Source of the DNA: Epiperipatus broadwayi
Taxonomy: Eukaryota; Onychophora; Udeonychophora; Euonychophora; Peripatidae
Length of the DNA: 64,000 nt
Direction: 5' to 3'
Assembly: GCA_028023455.1 (NCBI GenBank)
Contig: JAQFVV010000020.1
Span: 7,673,092-7,737,091, forward strand
Position numbers and translations under genes: made by a program. This document shows, piece after piece, positions 23,495-34,583 of this stretch; position 1 is the stretch's first letter; every line of letters begins with the position of its first letter. The notes beneath the pieces are model-generated. The model searched no databases. It was not told the origin of the DNA and worked only from the letters and a program-made list of their open reading frames with translations.

Positions 23495-24580
23495 CAGAAA
23501 GACATTTAGAAATTTATATTTTCTTAATTCTATAAAACGATTGTATATTTCGTTTATTAAAAAAAAAAGAGACATTTTAAATCAATCTACAATCATCTGT
23601 CAAAAATTTAATCGGATTTATTTTAAGAAAAAAAAAAAGCTATATTCAACAAAAAAAATAATTGTGAAAATAACTTTTATCATTATAACAAATATGTAAA
23701 TTTTATGTATATTGCAAATGGAATTTGTAATTGTAGAAATTATTGTTATTTATTGTTTGACAAAATTAAATTTATAAATAATCTGTGCAAACATATATGT
23801 CAATGCTTGTCAAATAGGACATATATGCGAATTTTAATCATTTATGTTATTGAATATTCATTATATATTATAAATCGCCCATCTGTGTGCATATATATGT
23901 AAACCATAGTAATAATTTGAATATATTTTATTATACTTTTTGTAAATTAATGTAACAATTTAAATTTTGAATAGTAATTATGTAAATTACAAATGTAATA
24001 ATTATTTTATGCTTAATTGAAATGTCTTCATCATATGTTATAAAACGCTTGTCTGTGTACGGATATATATATATGCATTTATAGAATTTAATTGAGAAAT
24101 ATTGTAAAACCATGTAATAACTTTAGTGTAATGACTTTTATTATTGTATACTTTTCAAAATCAGAACCCTCATAAGACCTTAATTATTATTATTTTTGTT
24201 ATTAATAATCCTGTATTTAATTGTTAAAAATGATTTCCATCATCTCTTGGTCACATACAGTAATAGATCTTATGTTCTCTGAGCTTGATTCAGACATGGA
24301 TAAATGGGGATGTGTACTTAGTGCTTTGGGGCATCCAGAGATGATCAATCATCATCCTGGTTGGCACAAAAGAGGATATTCTTTAAAGCCCATGCACTAT
24401 TATTTTTATCTTACTTTAGTCTTATTAAAAATTTAAATTTATAGTTGACCAGTACAAGTGGCCTGAGCATTGCTGATGATCAGCATGTTTTAAATGTCCC
24501 AGCATTATTGTTTGGATTTTTTGATTCTTATGTATTTTGATGGATGAGCACTTAAATGGTGCATCTATGTTATGTTTAAA
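23495..24580. other. AT-rich gene-free stretch
   Basis: No gene is seen. A 71-codon plus frame at 24221-24436 is unrecognised and is not called. Confidence 0.5.
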
Positions 24581-24588
24581 TAATTGCC

Positions 24589-24665
24589 CAAGGTGGCAAA
24601 GGCTCAGTAGTTAGCTTGGTCTACAGAAGACCCATTTCCAATCCAGTCACAAGGTTGACTATTGA
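24589..24665 (+). mobile_element. tRNA-like SINE head, second family
   Basis: CCAAGGTGGCAAAGGCTCAG followed by TAGTTAGCTTGGTC resembles the acceptor and D-arm half of a tRNA (A-box region GGCTCAGTAGTTAG). TTTCCAATCC about 30 bases later sits where a B box is expected, though it is imperfect. The body after it (CAAGTCCAGCGACAAGATGG) is of unknown origin. No target duplication was found, so this is a moderate call. Confidence 0.45.
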
Positions 24666-24729
24666 TTTATATTTTTTATTGTTCAAGTCCAGCGACAAGA
24701 TGGACTGTTAATATATTGCACTGATTTGT

Positions 24730-25360
24730 TTATTCCCATCAATGATGATGATGATGATAGTTCTCTTAATATGTACTTATACTTACTGAGACTTATTATA
24801 ATGCTGATTGATATATGATTGATGTATACTTTAGTTGCTCCTCTAAGGAGTGACTGGCTGGTCTCTCAATGCTATCAGAGATTCTTAATCTCATGCTCCT
24901 CTTAAATATTTTATATTTATATATACTTTTATAAATTTGATTTTGTATTTTGTAGTGACTTGGGGTTGATGATGATTTTCCATCACCCCAGGTTCACTCT
25001 ATTACTTTGTTACCCCCAATCTCGTTACAATATATATATATTTAAACTGAAAAAATATATTTAAAAATTAGCATAATCTCAAAATGCATGACATATAAAC
25101 AAAACTATTTGGGAAAAGTGTCTATGACCTAACTGAAAGAAGAAAAAAACCCACCAATTTATCTCTAAAAAATGACTGTATTGTTTGATGAAAACTTTAA
25201 CTGTTCATCTTATATTATTATCAATTTCCAATCCAATTGAAAAACTTGCCTGAAAAAACCCCCATTATATTTAGATTTTATTTGGCTTCATAAGTTCAAA
25301 GATTATTTAGGAATCTTCAAGAACCATACTTACTTAATCAACAACTTATATATTTAACAA
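24730..25360. other. AT-rich stretch with a small microsatellite
   Basis: A (GAT)n-like run lies at 24743-24758. Nothing else is recognisable. Confidence 0.55.
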
Positions 25361-25362
25361 TT

Positions 25363-25422
25363 AAAACAGGTAACTCTCACTATAAAGGTGATGCTCTCAC
25401 TATAAAGGTGATCATATGATAT
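25363..25422. repeat. F2 terminal fragment with a 24-bp tandem duplication
   Basis: TTAAAACAGGTAACTCTCACTA is an F2-type terminus. The unit CTCTCACTATAAAGGTGATG is repeated at once as CTCTCACTATAAAGGTGATC, then continues into the ATGATATTTA-like F2 outer sequence. Everything internal is missing. Confidence 0.5.
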
Positions 25423-25610
25423 TTAACAATTGCTTGAATATTCATTTTCTTAAAAAAATTATGGGGATTTTTATGCCTGATATAAAGAATTTATTTTATT
25501 ATAATTATAAAAAACTATCTATCTATTATTGATTTGTAACTTCATGATTTGATTTTGTTCTTTCTGATAAAAATATTATGAGACTGATTATGGAAGGTCT
25601 TAAACCATGG

Positions 25611-25881
25611 AACATCACATGACCACCATTTCTTATGCTTGCTCATAACTGTCATTAAAACAGACAAAATTCTCCATACAATAGTGCCATTCAGTGCAAG
25701 CCAAAGTAATCAATGGATGCCAGAAGACTTGTGCCTAAAATCCCTATCCAGTGCCTTCTCATCCAATATTCCCAGACTAGTTTCTAGCTTGTGGCATTTA
25801 TCAGTGAAGAGCCTTGGATCTGAGAAATTACTCTGGCTTCACTGAGTGGCACTACTGTATGGAATGTTTTGTCTGTTTTAA
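25611..25881. mobile_element. F2 fold-back element, short form
   Basis: It starts with the outer segment CATCACATGACCACCATTTC (about 25614), then TTAAAACAGACAAAATTCTCC at 25655. It ends GTTTTGTCTGTTTTAA at 25881. The terminal arms (CATACAATAGTGCCATTCAG at the left; its inverse ending in CACTACTGTATGG at the right) pair over about 50 bp. The interior keeps the F2 landmark CCCAGACTAGTTTCTAGC. The frame at 25639-25845 is repeat sequence. Confidence 0.7.
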
Positions 25882-25889
25882 TAGCATTA

Positions 25890-27075
25890 AAGGCATTAAT
25901 AATATTGAGAAACATGTTAAAAATTAAACATGAATGACTAACTTGTATTAAATATATAATAAATATAATTTGAATATCTTATCTTAATATTAAAGATAAG
26001 ATTTGTTAAGTTTGTTATTTAGCTTTTGTCATTAAATCTTGATGCTATGTAACTTTCTATTTTTTTAAAAAAAAAAGGAATTTAAAAATAAAGGAGTATC
26101 TAAATTTTAAAATTGCATGTGTAAAAAAAGATATCACCTACTTACATTATTTCTCTAATACTAATTATGATTAAGTAATAATTGATTAACACTTTAACTA
26201 AACTTATCCCCAATATTACATTAGTGCCGATGAATTATATTTGAAAGTACATTAAATTAAGCTGAATTAAGCTAAATCATAGACATTGCAAAATAATTGG
26301 TAATAAAGTTTATAAGTTTATTTCAAAGAAACAATTCTCACTAGAAAAGTCCTACAGTCTATTTTGTTGTCTAAATGCTTTGTATTAGTGTTGATACTTT
26401 AATTTTTGTAAAAAAAAATAAAAAATTATTTAGAATAAAATTTTGGATAGTGCCTTTTATTGATTTTAAACAGTTTAAAAATTATTATCCCATACATAAA
26501 AGTAACATTATTTGATAATTCAATAGAGAAGATCCACTATGCAGGAAAGATTATAAAATTATAACTCCTTTATTGATTTACAGCTTAACACTACTTTCAA
26601 AACTGACCAATCATATTCATGTCAATAAGATAGGTATGTAGAAGAAAGAACTTGTAAGTTAATTAGCATGCAAGTTTGTGAATTTACATATACTACTTCC
26701 ACAGTAATGCAATGTATGAGTCTTTTTTATTTATTGTGTGGGTGTTATTTGCAATACACCTCACCTTTTTGTATTTTTCTTTAGATGATTGCACTCAGCA
26801 CAAAGTATTTTGATGTTGAATGGATCGAAATTGTGGCCTCAGTTGATAACATGCTTTAAAAATACCAACTTTATATTGGAATCTGTTTTGACACATTTGT
26901 ATATATATTTGAGCTGCACTAACATCTACAAAATGCTTGAGTAAAAACGTCTTAGTGCTGTTTATTTTCATCATTTATTAACATCATTATCACTGTATAA
27001 TTTCTTATATAATCAGCTCATAGTCACGCTAGATTGTTATCTATAAATTGTATTTAAAATAATACACTGTACAGG
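25890..27075. other. AT-rich gene-free stretch
   Basis: No gene or clear element is seen in this stretch. Confidence 0.6.
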
Positions 27076-27082
27076 CTTACAC

Positions 27083-27305
27083 ACACCTGCACATATATAA
27101 TGTAATATATAAGGGATTTGAACTCAGACTTTCACACGACCCTCAGCTCTTCATGCCATCTCTTATCGCTGATCCACCTGATCACACACATGTTGAAAAG
27201 ATAAATAATTTCAACATGTGTGTGATCAGGTGGGTCAGCAATATAAGATAGTATGGAGAGCTGAGGGTCGTGTGAAAGTCTAAGTTCGAATCCCTTATAA
27301 ATTGT
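27083..27305. repeat. R1 repeat folded into a 190-bp palindrome
   Basis: The left arm 27109-27198 and the right arm 27209-27298 are inverted copies of the R1 3' part. The outer ends read AAGGGATTTGAACTC and GAGTTCGAATCCCTT-like (here AAGTTCGAATCCCTT, a good B-box match). The loop is about 10 bases (AGATAAATAA). Mismatches are few, for example within TCATGCCATCTCTTATCGC against the right-arm equivalent. A further R1 tail (GCTTACACACACCTGC) lies left of the palindrome. Confidence 0.8.
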
Positions 27306-27309
27306 ATTA

Positions 27310-28390
27310 TAATGTAGGTCAATTATATGAGTCTTTATTTAATGATCATATAAATATTCAAAATCAAAGATCAAAGCAATTTATTTACTATTATTAATAT
27401 AAAACTAACAGTTGTTACATTAGAATGGATAATTTGGAAATCTTGAGATGTGTATATACTGCAAAATAATTTATCTTTTTTTTTATGTAGTGTGGCATGT
27501 AAACAACAAGTGTTTCATGATCAATAACTGGAACTATCATCTCTCCAGATATGCTTACATACAATTCAAGATATGTTCTTCTATTAATTTGTATATATGT
27601 GCGTGTGTGTTTACTATTAATTTGTTTGTTTGATAAAAAAACCTGCTAAAAGAAAAATAAATTTATATATATTAAACTATTGAGAGAATATTTTTATCTT
27701 CCAACAACTTATACAATATAACTTAAATATTAAACTCATAAACTTATACAATATATCAATCTATTTGCCAAATGTGAATATTTTATTTAAATAAAGAAAT
27801 ATTTGTTTTACCTCTGCTTTTTTCCACTAGATGAATGAGTAAATCAATTAAAAGTTACTAATAATGATGAATAACAGAAATTTTATTGACTTTTTTTTTT
27901 ATATTATCGCCAAAATACGTTTTAATAACCTTCCACTATTTCAGATAGAAATTTAATTTCCTTATCACTTTTAGAGTTACAAAATATTCTAATAAAAGAC
28001 CACATTTAGGTCATATCCTCTACAAGTCATTCATTACTAGAATTTATTTCATTATATAATTTCTTTATATTAAAATTTTTTTAAAGATTTTGAATTACCT
28101 TTAAACAATTTTGGTAATTAATGTCATTAAATTTACATTATGTTTTGGAATAATTTCTAAAACTTTGCCAAAATGAAGCCGCCTTAACTTTGTTTATACT
28201 TAATGTTTACTTTTCCGAGTTAAAATCAGGTGCATATTAATTCAGGCATCGGATTTCAATACTTATTAACAAGTAAAATTTTATAAAATATTTTCAGAAT
28301 TAATTAGCAAATGCAGAAGTTTATACAAATTAACTTACTAACAAAGTTTAATATATGAATTTTTTCTACAGTACACGCTTTTTCATACCT
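27310..28390. other. AT-rich gene-free stretch
   Basis: No gene is seen. Short frames such as 27448-27633 carry no recognisable features. Confidence 0.55.
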
Positions 28391-28394
28391 GCAC

Positions 28395-28940
28395 TCAAAT
28401 ATGTAATATATAGGGGTTTGAACTCAGACTTTTCCATGCATCACATTTCAATGAAATGGATGGGTGAAGAGTTTTGGAGTGGATTGAAGCCTGTCCATTA
28501 AAGTATGAAGATTGGCTATCTTAATATAAAAAAGCAAAAGTAAGGAAGAAGAAGAGGAGGAAGAGTCTAGAGGATTATATTAAAAGATGGGATAGAAACA
28601 TGGAGGAAGTAGAGAAGTGAGAGATAAGATCTGATGAAGACTGCTGGGAACAATCAAAACTGTTATCAAATTAATAAATATATTTTGCTAAAAGTATAAA
28701 AGAGTGGAGGTTTGGTGTTATATACTGTATAAAGAAAGCAAAAGTAAGGAAGAAGAAGAGGAGGAAGAGTCTAGAGGATGATTGTGTATATGTGTGGAAA
28801 TGATAATCTGGACCAACTGATGAGTGCTGGTTTAGCACGAAGTACATATATTGGTGATTGTTTATCTTTTCAACATGTGTGTGATCAAGTGTGTCAGCAG
28901 TATGAGATAGTGTGAATAGTTGAAGGTCTTGTAACAAAGT
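28395..28940 (+). repeat. R1 repeat interrupted by an insertion
   Basis: 28395-28445 is an R1 3' end in minus orientation (GGGGTTTGAACTCAGAC). 28446-28528 is a plus-orientation R1 piece up to GGCTATCTTAATATA. R1 resumes at 28780 with TGTGTATATGTGTGGAAATGATAATCTGG and runs to about 28940. The 28529-28779 segment sits exactly where continuous R1 copies have TATATCTGAGCACTTATAGT, so it is an insertion. Confidence 0.7.
28529..28779 (+). mobile_element. Retrozyme/PLE-like unit with 45-bp direct repeats and a hammerhead-like motif
   Basis: Exact 45-bp direct repeats (AAAGCAAAAGTAAGGAAGAA... to CTAGAGGAT) lie at 28531-28575 and 28735-28779, giving a period of 204 bp. Between them, at 28631-28661, is CTGATGAAGACTGCTGGGAA followed by CAATCAAAACTG. 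This resembles the CTGANGA / stem II / GAAAC core of a hammerhead ribozyme, but with a stem mismatch and an altered GAAA. Relatives occur at 39787-40120 and 40774-41236. Retrozymes and Penelope pseudo-LTRs are known to have about 1.2 tandem units with a hammerhead, which matches this layout. No clear cleavage site is visible, so catalysis is not claimed. Confidence 0.5.
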
Positions 28941-28944
28941 TTAA

Positions 28945-29865
28945 CTAATTGGCCAATCATATTGCTCATAATATTCACTTATTTAAATGTTTAACTTTAT
29001 AAGATTGGTCATGATTATTTCATACTTTAAGATCATAATGATTGTGAAATTTGGTATTTATATCTATAACACTTTGCATATTATATTGAAGTAAACTATA
29101 ATCAATAGCCCATTGCTAAATGATTAGTGGTATTAAGATCATGTATTAGAAGAGCTATTGGTTTGCTATTTTTAGCATGATATCAAATGGTCATAAATTA
29201 ATATTACATAGTTCAAGATTGTTAGTAAGTAGTATGCTTGTTTGGATCAGAAAATTATATTATATTGTCTTTAGTTCTTGAATATATGTATTGCAGTAAT
29301 AGGTTCTTGCTTTTGAAGAAGAATGATAATTTATAACCAGTACAAATTAGCATAGTCTATAATAATAGGGTTGAAAGCTTAAGATCTCTAGGATAAAGCT
29401 CAGCTTATCATCTTTAGTACTCAGATATTATGATCCTTTACTACATCAAGTAATTTGTATTAATTTCAGTTGAATTCTCTGGAACCCAATTCTAGTAAAT
29501 ATGTAGGAAACAGGATTTCAACTTTTGTACTATTGACTGAGAGAGTTTTTCTTTAAAAAAAATTTTTTTTATAGAACTTAAAAGACAAGATTCAATTTTT
29601 TTTAAAAAGGACACAAACTAATTTTTTTTATTTACAATAAATATCATTTCTTTATTATGGAAATTTTATACTAAGATATTTGTTTTGTTTCCATATTAGA
29701 CAAGTAATCTGTAACTAAATTTATTTTCATAAGAGGTTTGGTCACTGAAATGTTAAAAATTTAGCTCTAAAAGTAAGAATCAAAATGATATCAAGAAAAG
29801 AAAAACATCCATTTAAAATAAACTGCTAGTACTTTTGTAAAAATCTTTTTACGTGAAATTTGAAG
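28945..29865. other. AT-rich gene-free stretch
   Basis: Nothing is recognisable apart from poly-A and poly-T runs near 29550-29620. Confidence 0.6.
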
Positions 29866-29867
29866 TT

Positions 29868-30240
29868 TTTTTTTTTTATTAAGGTAAAAAAAACACAGGT
29901 GACTGATCACCCACTACATGATATTATAGTGTTCAATGTTACAAGGCAAAAACAAAGTACATACGATACGCTCGATAAAAAAACATCCACAAAAGGGTTG
30001 TATAACCTTACTCAATGTGTAACTATATATGGATGAGCACAATCTGCACTGCCCAAAAACAATCTATCAAGGTAGCACAGAAGCCCATCAGAGCGGAAAA
30101 GGCACTGAAAACTTTGACCCTGTACCCTTCTGGCAGGTTTTCTGGAAGTGGCAATGATCATCAACAGCCCGCACCCACAAACCAGACCCATAACAACCTC
30201 CATCATCAACCCCTGCAAAAGAAATGAGGAGTGCAGACCT
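29868..30240 (-). pseudogene. Possible processed retrocopy of an unidentified transcript
   Basis: Read on the minus strand, a GC-richer segment (30240 down to about 29885) ends in CACCTGTGTTTTTTTTACC, then TTAATAAAAAAAAAAAA at 29868-29882. That looks like a polyadenylation signal and tail. The minus frame 30218-30012 (68 codons) begins MQGLMMEVVMGLVCGCGLLM, a hydrophobic stretch followed by basic residues. I do not recognise the protein, and the opposite strand also has a 70-codon frame, so the coding sense is uncertain. The abrupt base-composition change at both ends supports an inserted copy. Confidence 0.35.
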
Positions 30241-30683
30241 GTGCCCTCAAATATTACAACAAAATTCTATCACTGTTACAAAATTGATATTTCTAGCTGG
30301 AGTGTCTAGCATCCAGTTTGTCAAATGAATTTGTTTGTGGTTATGATCTTGATAAAAGAATTGTTCACTTTTATTCCTTAAATTTCTCAATCATTATTAA
30401 AAGTTATTCATTAAGTGACTTCATTAAAACAGTTGATTTTTCATCTTCCTCATCCATTAAATCCAATATATTATCATAAGCCTCTTACATAACGTTATTT
30501 ACCCCATACTTTGATTGTAATGCCTCTTCATAGTTAAATTCTTGGTTATTAACATTAAATAATTTGTTTGATTTACTTCTCTCATTAGTTTCAAATTTAG
30601 ATTTTATAGATTTGTTCTTATTAATCTGATTCACTTTTAGATGACATTTTCAATTTTAAACTTTTATTAATCGGTTTCGCTTT

Positions 30684-30950
30684 TTAGATAACGTTTTCAA
30701 TTTTAAACTTTTTGAAGCTTTCAATGACATTCACTTTCTCTTTCCCCTGTGACATTTTGGGTGACATATAGTCCAAATCACCTGAGGTGTTCTCTTTGTT
30801 AACTGGATTCTCTTCTTCCATCAGTTGTTTATCCATATTGCTGTTTTCTTGACTCGCATTTCCCCCTCTATTCTGCACTTGATTTGATACGTTCTCTGCC
30901 AATTTTGTTTTCAAAACGATGTCAGTTAAACCCTTTTTGCTGTTAGGAAA
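30684..30950 (-). other. Polar open frame, possible exon remnant
   Basis: The minus frame (76 codons from Met at 30914) is rich in Asn, Glu, Lys and Ser (SNQVQNRGGNASQENSNMDK) and shows less biased codons than random AT-rich frames. Upstream on the minus strand, TTTTAGTTTCCTAACAG could be a splice acceptor. No domain is recognised. A duplicated unit (AGATGACATTTTCAATTTTAAAC / AGATAACGTTTTCAATTTTAAAC) lies at 30639-30712. It could equally be chance. Confidence 0.25.
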
Positions 30951-30999
30951 CTAAAAGTTTTCTTCATTTTGATAACAACACTTAAAGGTAATGAGTTTA

Positions 31000-32435
31000 C
31001 CCTCAGTTTAGCTTCAAAATATTACAGTGAAATTTCATTATCCTTTTTTAATTCCACCTAATATAGGGGACCTGAAACTAACATTGTATTCCTAGAGCTA
31101 CTAGGTTTAAAGTTCTTTTGATAGCCAAATTGAATTTTTCTTTTTTTAAAACCATTTTATACTGTAATAAGTCTATCTAGTTCTTACTTATAACTTTCTG
31201 TATTATCATATATAGGTTAATACAGTAGTAAAGACTTGAGAGTAAATGGTCCTTGAATTGCAAGTCAAATTGTCATAAGTGATGTTTAAATTTTAAACAT
31301 TTTCAATTACTTCATACCACCTGTTTTTCTAAAGATTTATGGTGGTAGTATTTTACTTGTAGCCATATATTAGACTATTTCCATTGCTTAGTTGAATTGT
31401 TAAATGCTTTTAAAAAATTCAAACTCTATTAATAACTTTACAAATACAGTCAACTTAGTATTAATACACATGTTAGTACAAAACAGAAATAGTACTATTT
31501 TCTTCTCTTTATTAGCCATTTCCAGCCTAACTAAAGATAATGCTAGTATAGAGATTAAATCAGTAACCTTTAAATTTATGAATACTAAGTTTAAATAATG
31601 CATTAATCAATTAGGCTATTCTATCAAAGACAAATCCGTAGAAATTTTATCTATAAAGGTTTTCCTGATTTCTCCATTTTTTCCCTTTTAAATTAATGAA
31701 TGATTTCTAAACATTATGTATTTTCATACTACATTTATTTATTCTGAAAAGTACATTATAATTTCTTTAACGAAAACACTTCGCAATTATTGCAGCCTGT
31801 TTGAATTAAACAGACTTTCAATGATATCTGAAAGGAATACTTCAAGATGATTGCAAGCAGTTCAGCTTACTTTAATGGTTGATGCAAAGGTTAGAAATTA
31901 ATCCCCAGAAATATAACTGCCTAAATACAATTTCTTCTCAAAGCAAACTGAATGTCGACTACTAAATGGTCATTAGTGATGAAAACTAGCCAGAAGAATA
32001 TAATTAGTTCCTAGAAAAAGATTTAATGAGGAAGTCTGCAACTAGATATTCAAAGATAATACAATCACTAAATAAATAAGGACTTAAGATATTAAGCAGT
32101 ATTAAAAAGATTGAAAGTCAGCCTACTGGAAATTAAGAGGGTTAAAACTAATATAAAGTAAAAGAAAGCATCCCTAGCTCATCTTTCATCAACTTAAGTG
32201 ACCAGAACAAATCATACCTGTAAAAATCTATTACTAATCAAGATGCCTTTACCCTGTCATTTAACAAACATAATTTACTACATTATCATTATTTTCATTT
32301 CTAGAAGCAAGGTTTCCTCATTGCTATTGTTACCCATTCCTCTTTTGAAATAGTTTGACAGTATTCTTTCAAAATCAATAAGCAGTTTGCATTTAATAAT
32401 ATGTAATGATATTTCTTTCACTGTTTCAAGTAATA
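31000..32435. other. AT-rich gene-free stretch
   Basis: The opposing short frames at 31400-31603 mirror each other and are not genes. ATTAGACTATTTCCAT near 31371 recurs at 34034 and, in inverse, at 61122-61144, which marks an old dispersed repeat. Confidence 0.5.
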
Positions 32436-32440
32436 ATAAT

Positions 32441-32590
32441 AAAGGATTCATCATGCAGTGGTTAGTACAATCACATGCTATGACTTAGGATTTGAATCCA
32501 GATCACTAATAGGTATAGAGATATTATATTACTTGGATTAATCAGTTAAATGTTAATGTACTGATTGTAAAAAATAAAAAAAAATCATAA
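32441..32590 (+). mobile_element. tRNA-headed SINE, third family
   Basis: CATGCAGTGGTTAGTACAATC gives an A-box-like D-arm. GGATTTGAATCCAGATC about 30 bases later is a good B-box match. The body GGATTAATCAGTTAAATG... GTACTGATTGTAAAAAATAA ends in an A-rich tail. The body also occurs near 5910-5970 without a clear head. No target duplication was identified. Confidence 0.6.
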
Positions 32591-32639
32591 CAGTAATATG
32601 ATATAGTTTTCATCATTGGTGGGAGAGATATCTTACTCC

Positions 32640-34315
32640 TATGTGGATTGAGTCCATCTTTTATCTTTTTAAATGCCAGCAAGGATATAAAATGTTACTT
32701 AATAACTATTTTGAAATTTAAATCAATAATCATTGCTTTTTACAAAACTGGACAATCTTCTAGGATAACTAGACATGTTAAGTAGATATGATTACTATCC
32801 AAGAATGATCAAGATTCTACATTATGTAATATCTAATATTTAATAATACATTATTTAAACTGTTTCCACGTCAGAGTTCACACTTTAATGCCAAGCTAAT
32901 ACTAAGCATATATTGACTTTTTTTTTTTCTATTTAGGATAGATTTGTTTAAGAAAATGAAGATACAACAATTTACAAATGAAAAAAAATTTTTTTTTATG
33001 TAATATAGCAATATTTATGCGGAAGATGACCCCCCCCCCACCTAAACACAGAATTTGGCGCATTTTCCTATGGTATGGTGATCTTACATCAAATATTTCC
33101 AGCATTGTGTTTGGTGAGAGTTACATCAATTCAATTTGTTTACGTATATTTATAAGTTCTATTGATTAATTATACATATATTTTAATAACGCATCCTTTA
33201 AAAAGATATTTTGCCAAATGTAGACAACAAAAAATTTCAAAAATTTATTTGAATATAATAAACTTATTCACCTTTTAGAAGATAGAATATAAATGTTTAA
33301 TTATATATCATTATTGCTATGATTTTATCGTTTTATAATCTCAGAATACGAAAAAAATTTGCGAAAAAAACAACCTACATTTTCTCATCAAAACAGAATA
33401 TATATTTTAATGTAAATTAAAATATATTTTAATTTTTAAGTTAAAATATAATTTACTTTTTATTTTATTAGGTATAAACAAAAAATGTAAGTGAAAATGG
33501 TTGTGTATATATTTGTGCACATATAAATGTATATGAACTACTACATAATGTAACTTAACTTCTATAACGTACTATAAAGCTTGTGTCAAATGATTTCTGT
33601 ACATAAACCACGTATTCAGAAATCCTGTTAAACAAATAAGATATTTGTTCTTTCTCAAAAAGTTTCAACCCATTGTAAATACAGTTACTATAGTTCTCTT
33701 TCAATATTTCTTATAATCAACAATTAATCACTCACTCTCTCACCACTGACTATCTATCTCCCTTTAATAAAAAAATATTTTTATTACGATATTGGATTAA
33801 TGTCCAATATCTTATCCTCATATTACCAATAAGTTTGTCATAATCTCTACTCACACTCTCTTCGCTTTTGTTTCTCACGCTTTCCACATAATTTATCATC
33901 ATCCTCTTTCACTATACTTCACTTCAAAAATAAATATTAAATACTCCCCTCCCTTCATATAAACCACAAGCACCAAGAGACTACAATTAAAATCAACAAT
34001 CGTAACACATTAATATCAATGTTGGAATTATTTGTTAGACTATTTCCATCATCTAATATTAATTACTAAATGTTATTTAAAAAACACTTTATTTACATTT
34101 TTCAAATTCATCCAATTATTAGTAATAGGACACGGATTATAATATAACACAAGTTTTGAGTCATTGAATGACCATATTAGCCAGGACGAATTTGAAAAGT
34201 TACATTTATATATATATATTCAATGTATATGTAGAATAAGTGAGTTTTAAAACCTGGAAAATCTATTGATTTAGAATTATATAAAGAATGAAAATAATAT
34301 TAAATAGGCTTTAAT
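32640..34315. other. AT-rich gene-free stretch
   Basis: No gene is seen. There is a C10-like tract at 33031-33039 and a pyrimidine-rich stretch near 33690-33960. The ORF at 32978-33169 is AT-driven and not called. Confidence 0.55.
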
Positions 34316-34330
34316 GAATTATATATATAT

Positions 34331-34392
34331 GATAACAATCAATCCTTAAGCTATCAACAATCTCAATCCGTAGTCATGGCAACCTCCTTTAA
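34331..34392 (+). repeat. Dispersed repeat, copy left of the hAT element
   Basis: GATAACAATCAATCCTTAAG followed by CTATCAACAATCTCAATC and GTCATGGCAACCTCCTTTAA matches 38394-38457 almost base for base, and 14475-14510 in part. The two close copies bracket the hAT element. Confidence 0.65.
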
Positions 34393-34583
34393 CAATAAAG
34401 ATGGTATCACATTTACTTGTGGTTGATATGTTTACAGAGACATTAAAGATTGCAACTTGATTAAGGAGTGTGAGATTAATAATACAAAGAGATTTACACA
34501 AACCTCATTAATCAGGCAAATATAATCTGTTCTGAAAGCAGACTAATAAATAATCATTTATAACTTCCAAATTCCATATAAAT

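Noticed and set aside
33031-33039. C-run, and G-run at 51497, as G-quadruplex candidates
   Set aside because: They are single homopolymer runs with no further G-tracts at quadruplex spacing.
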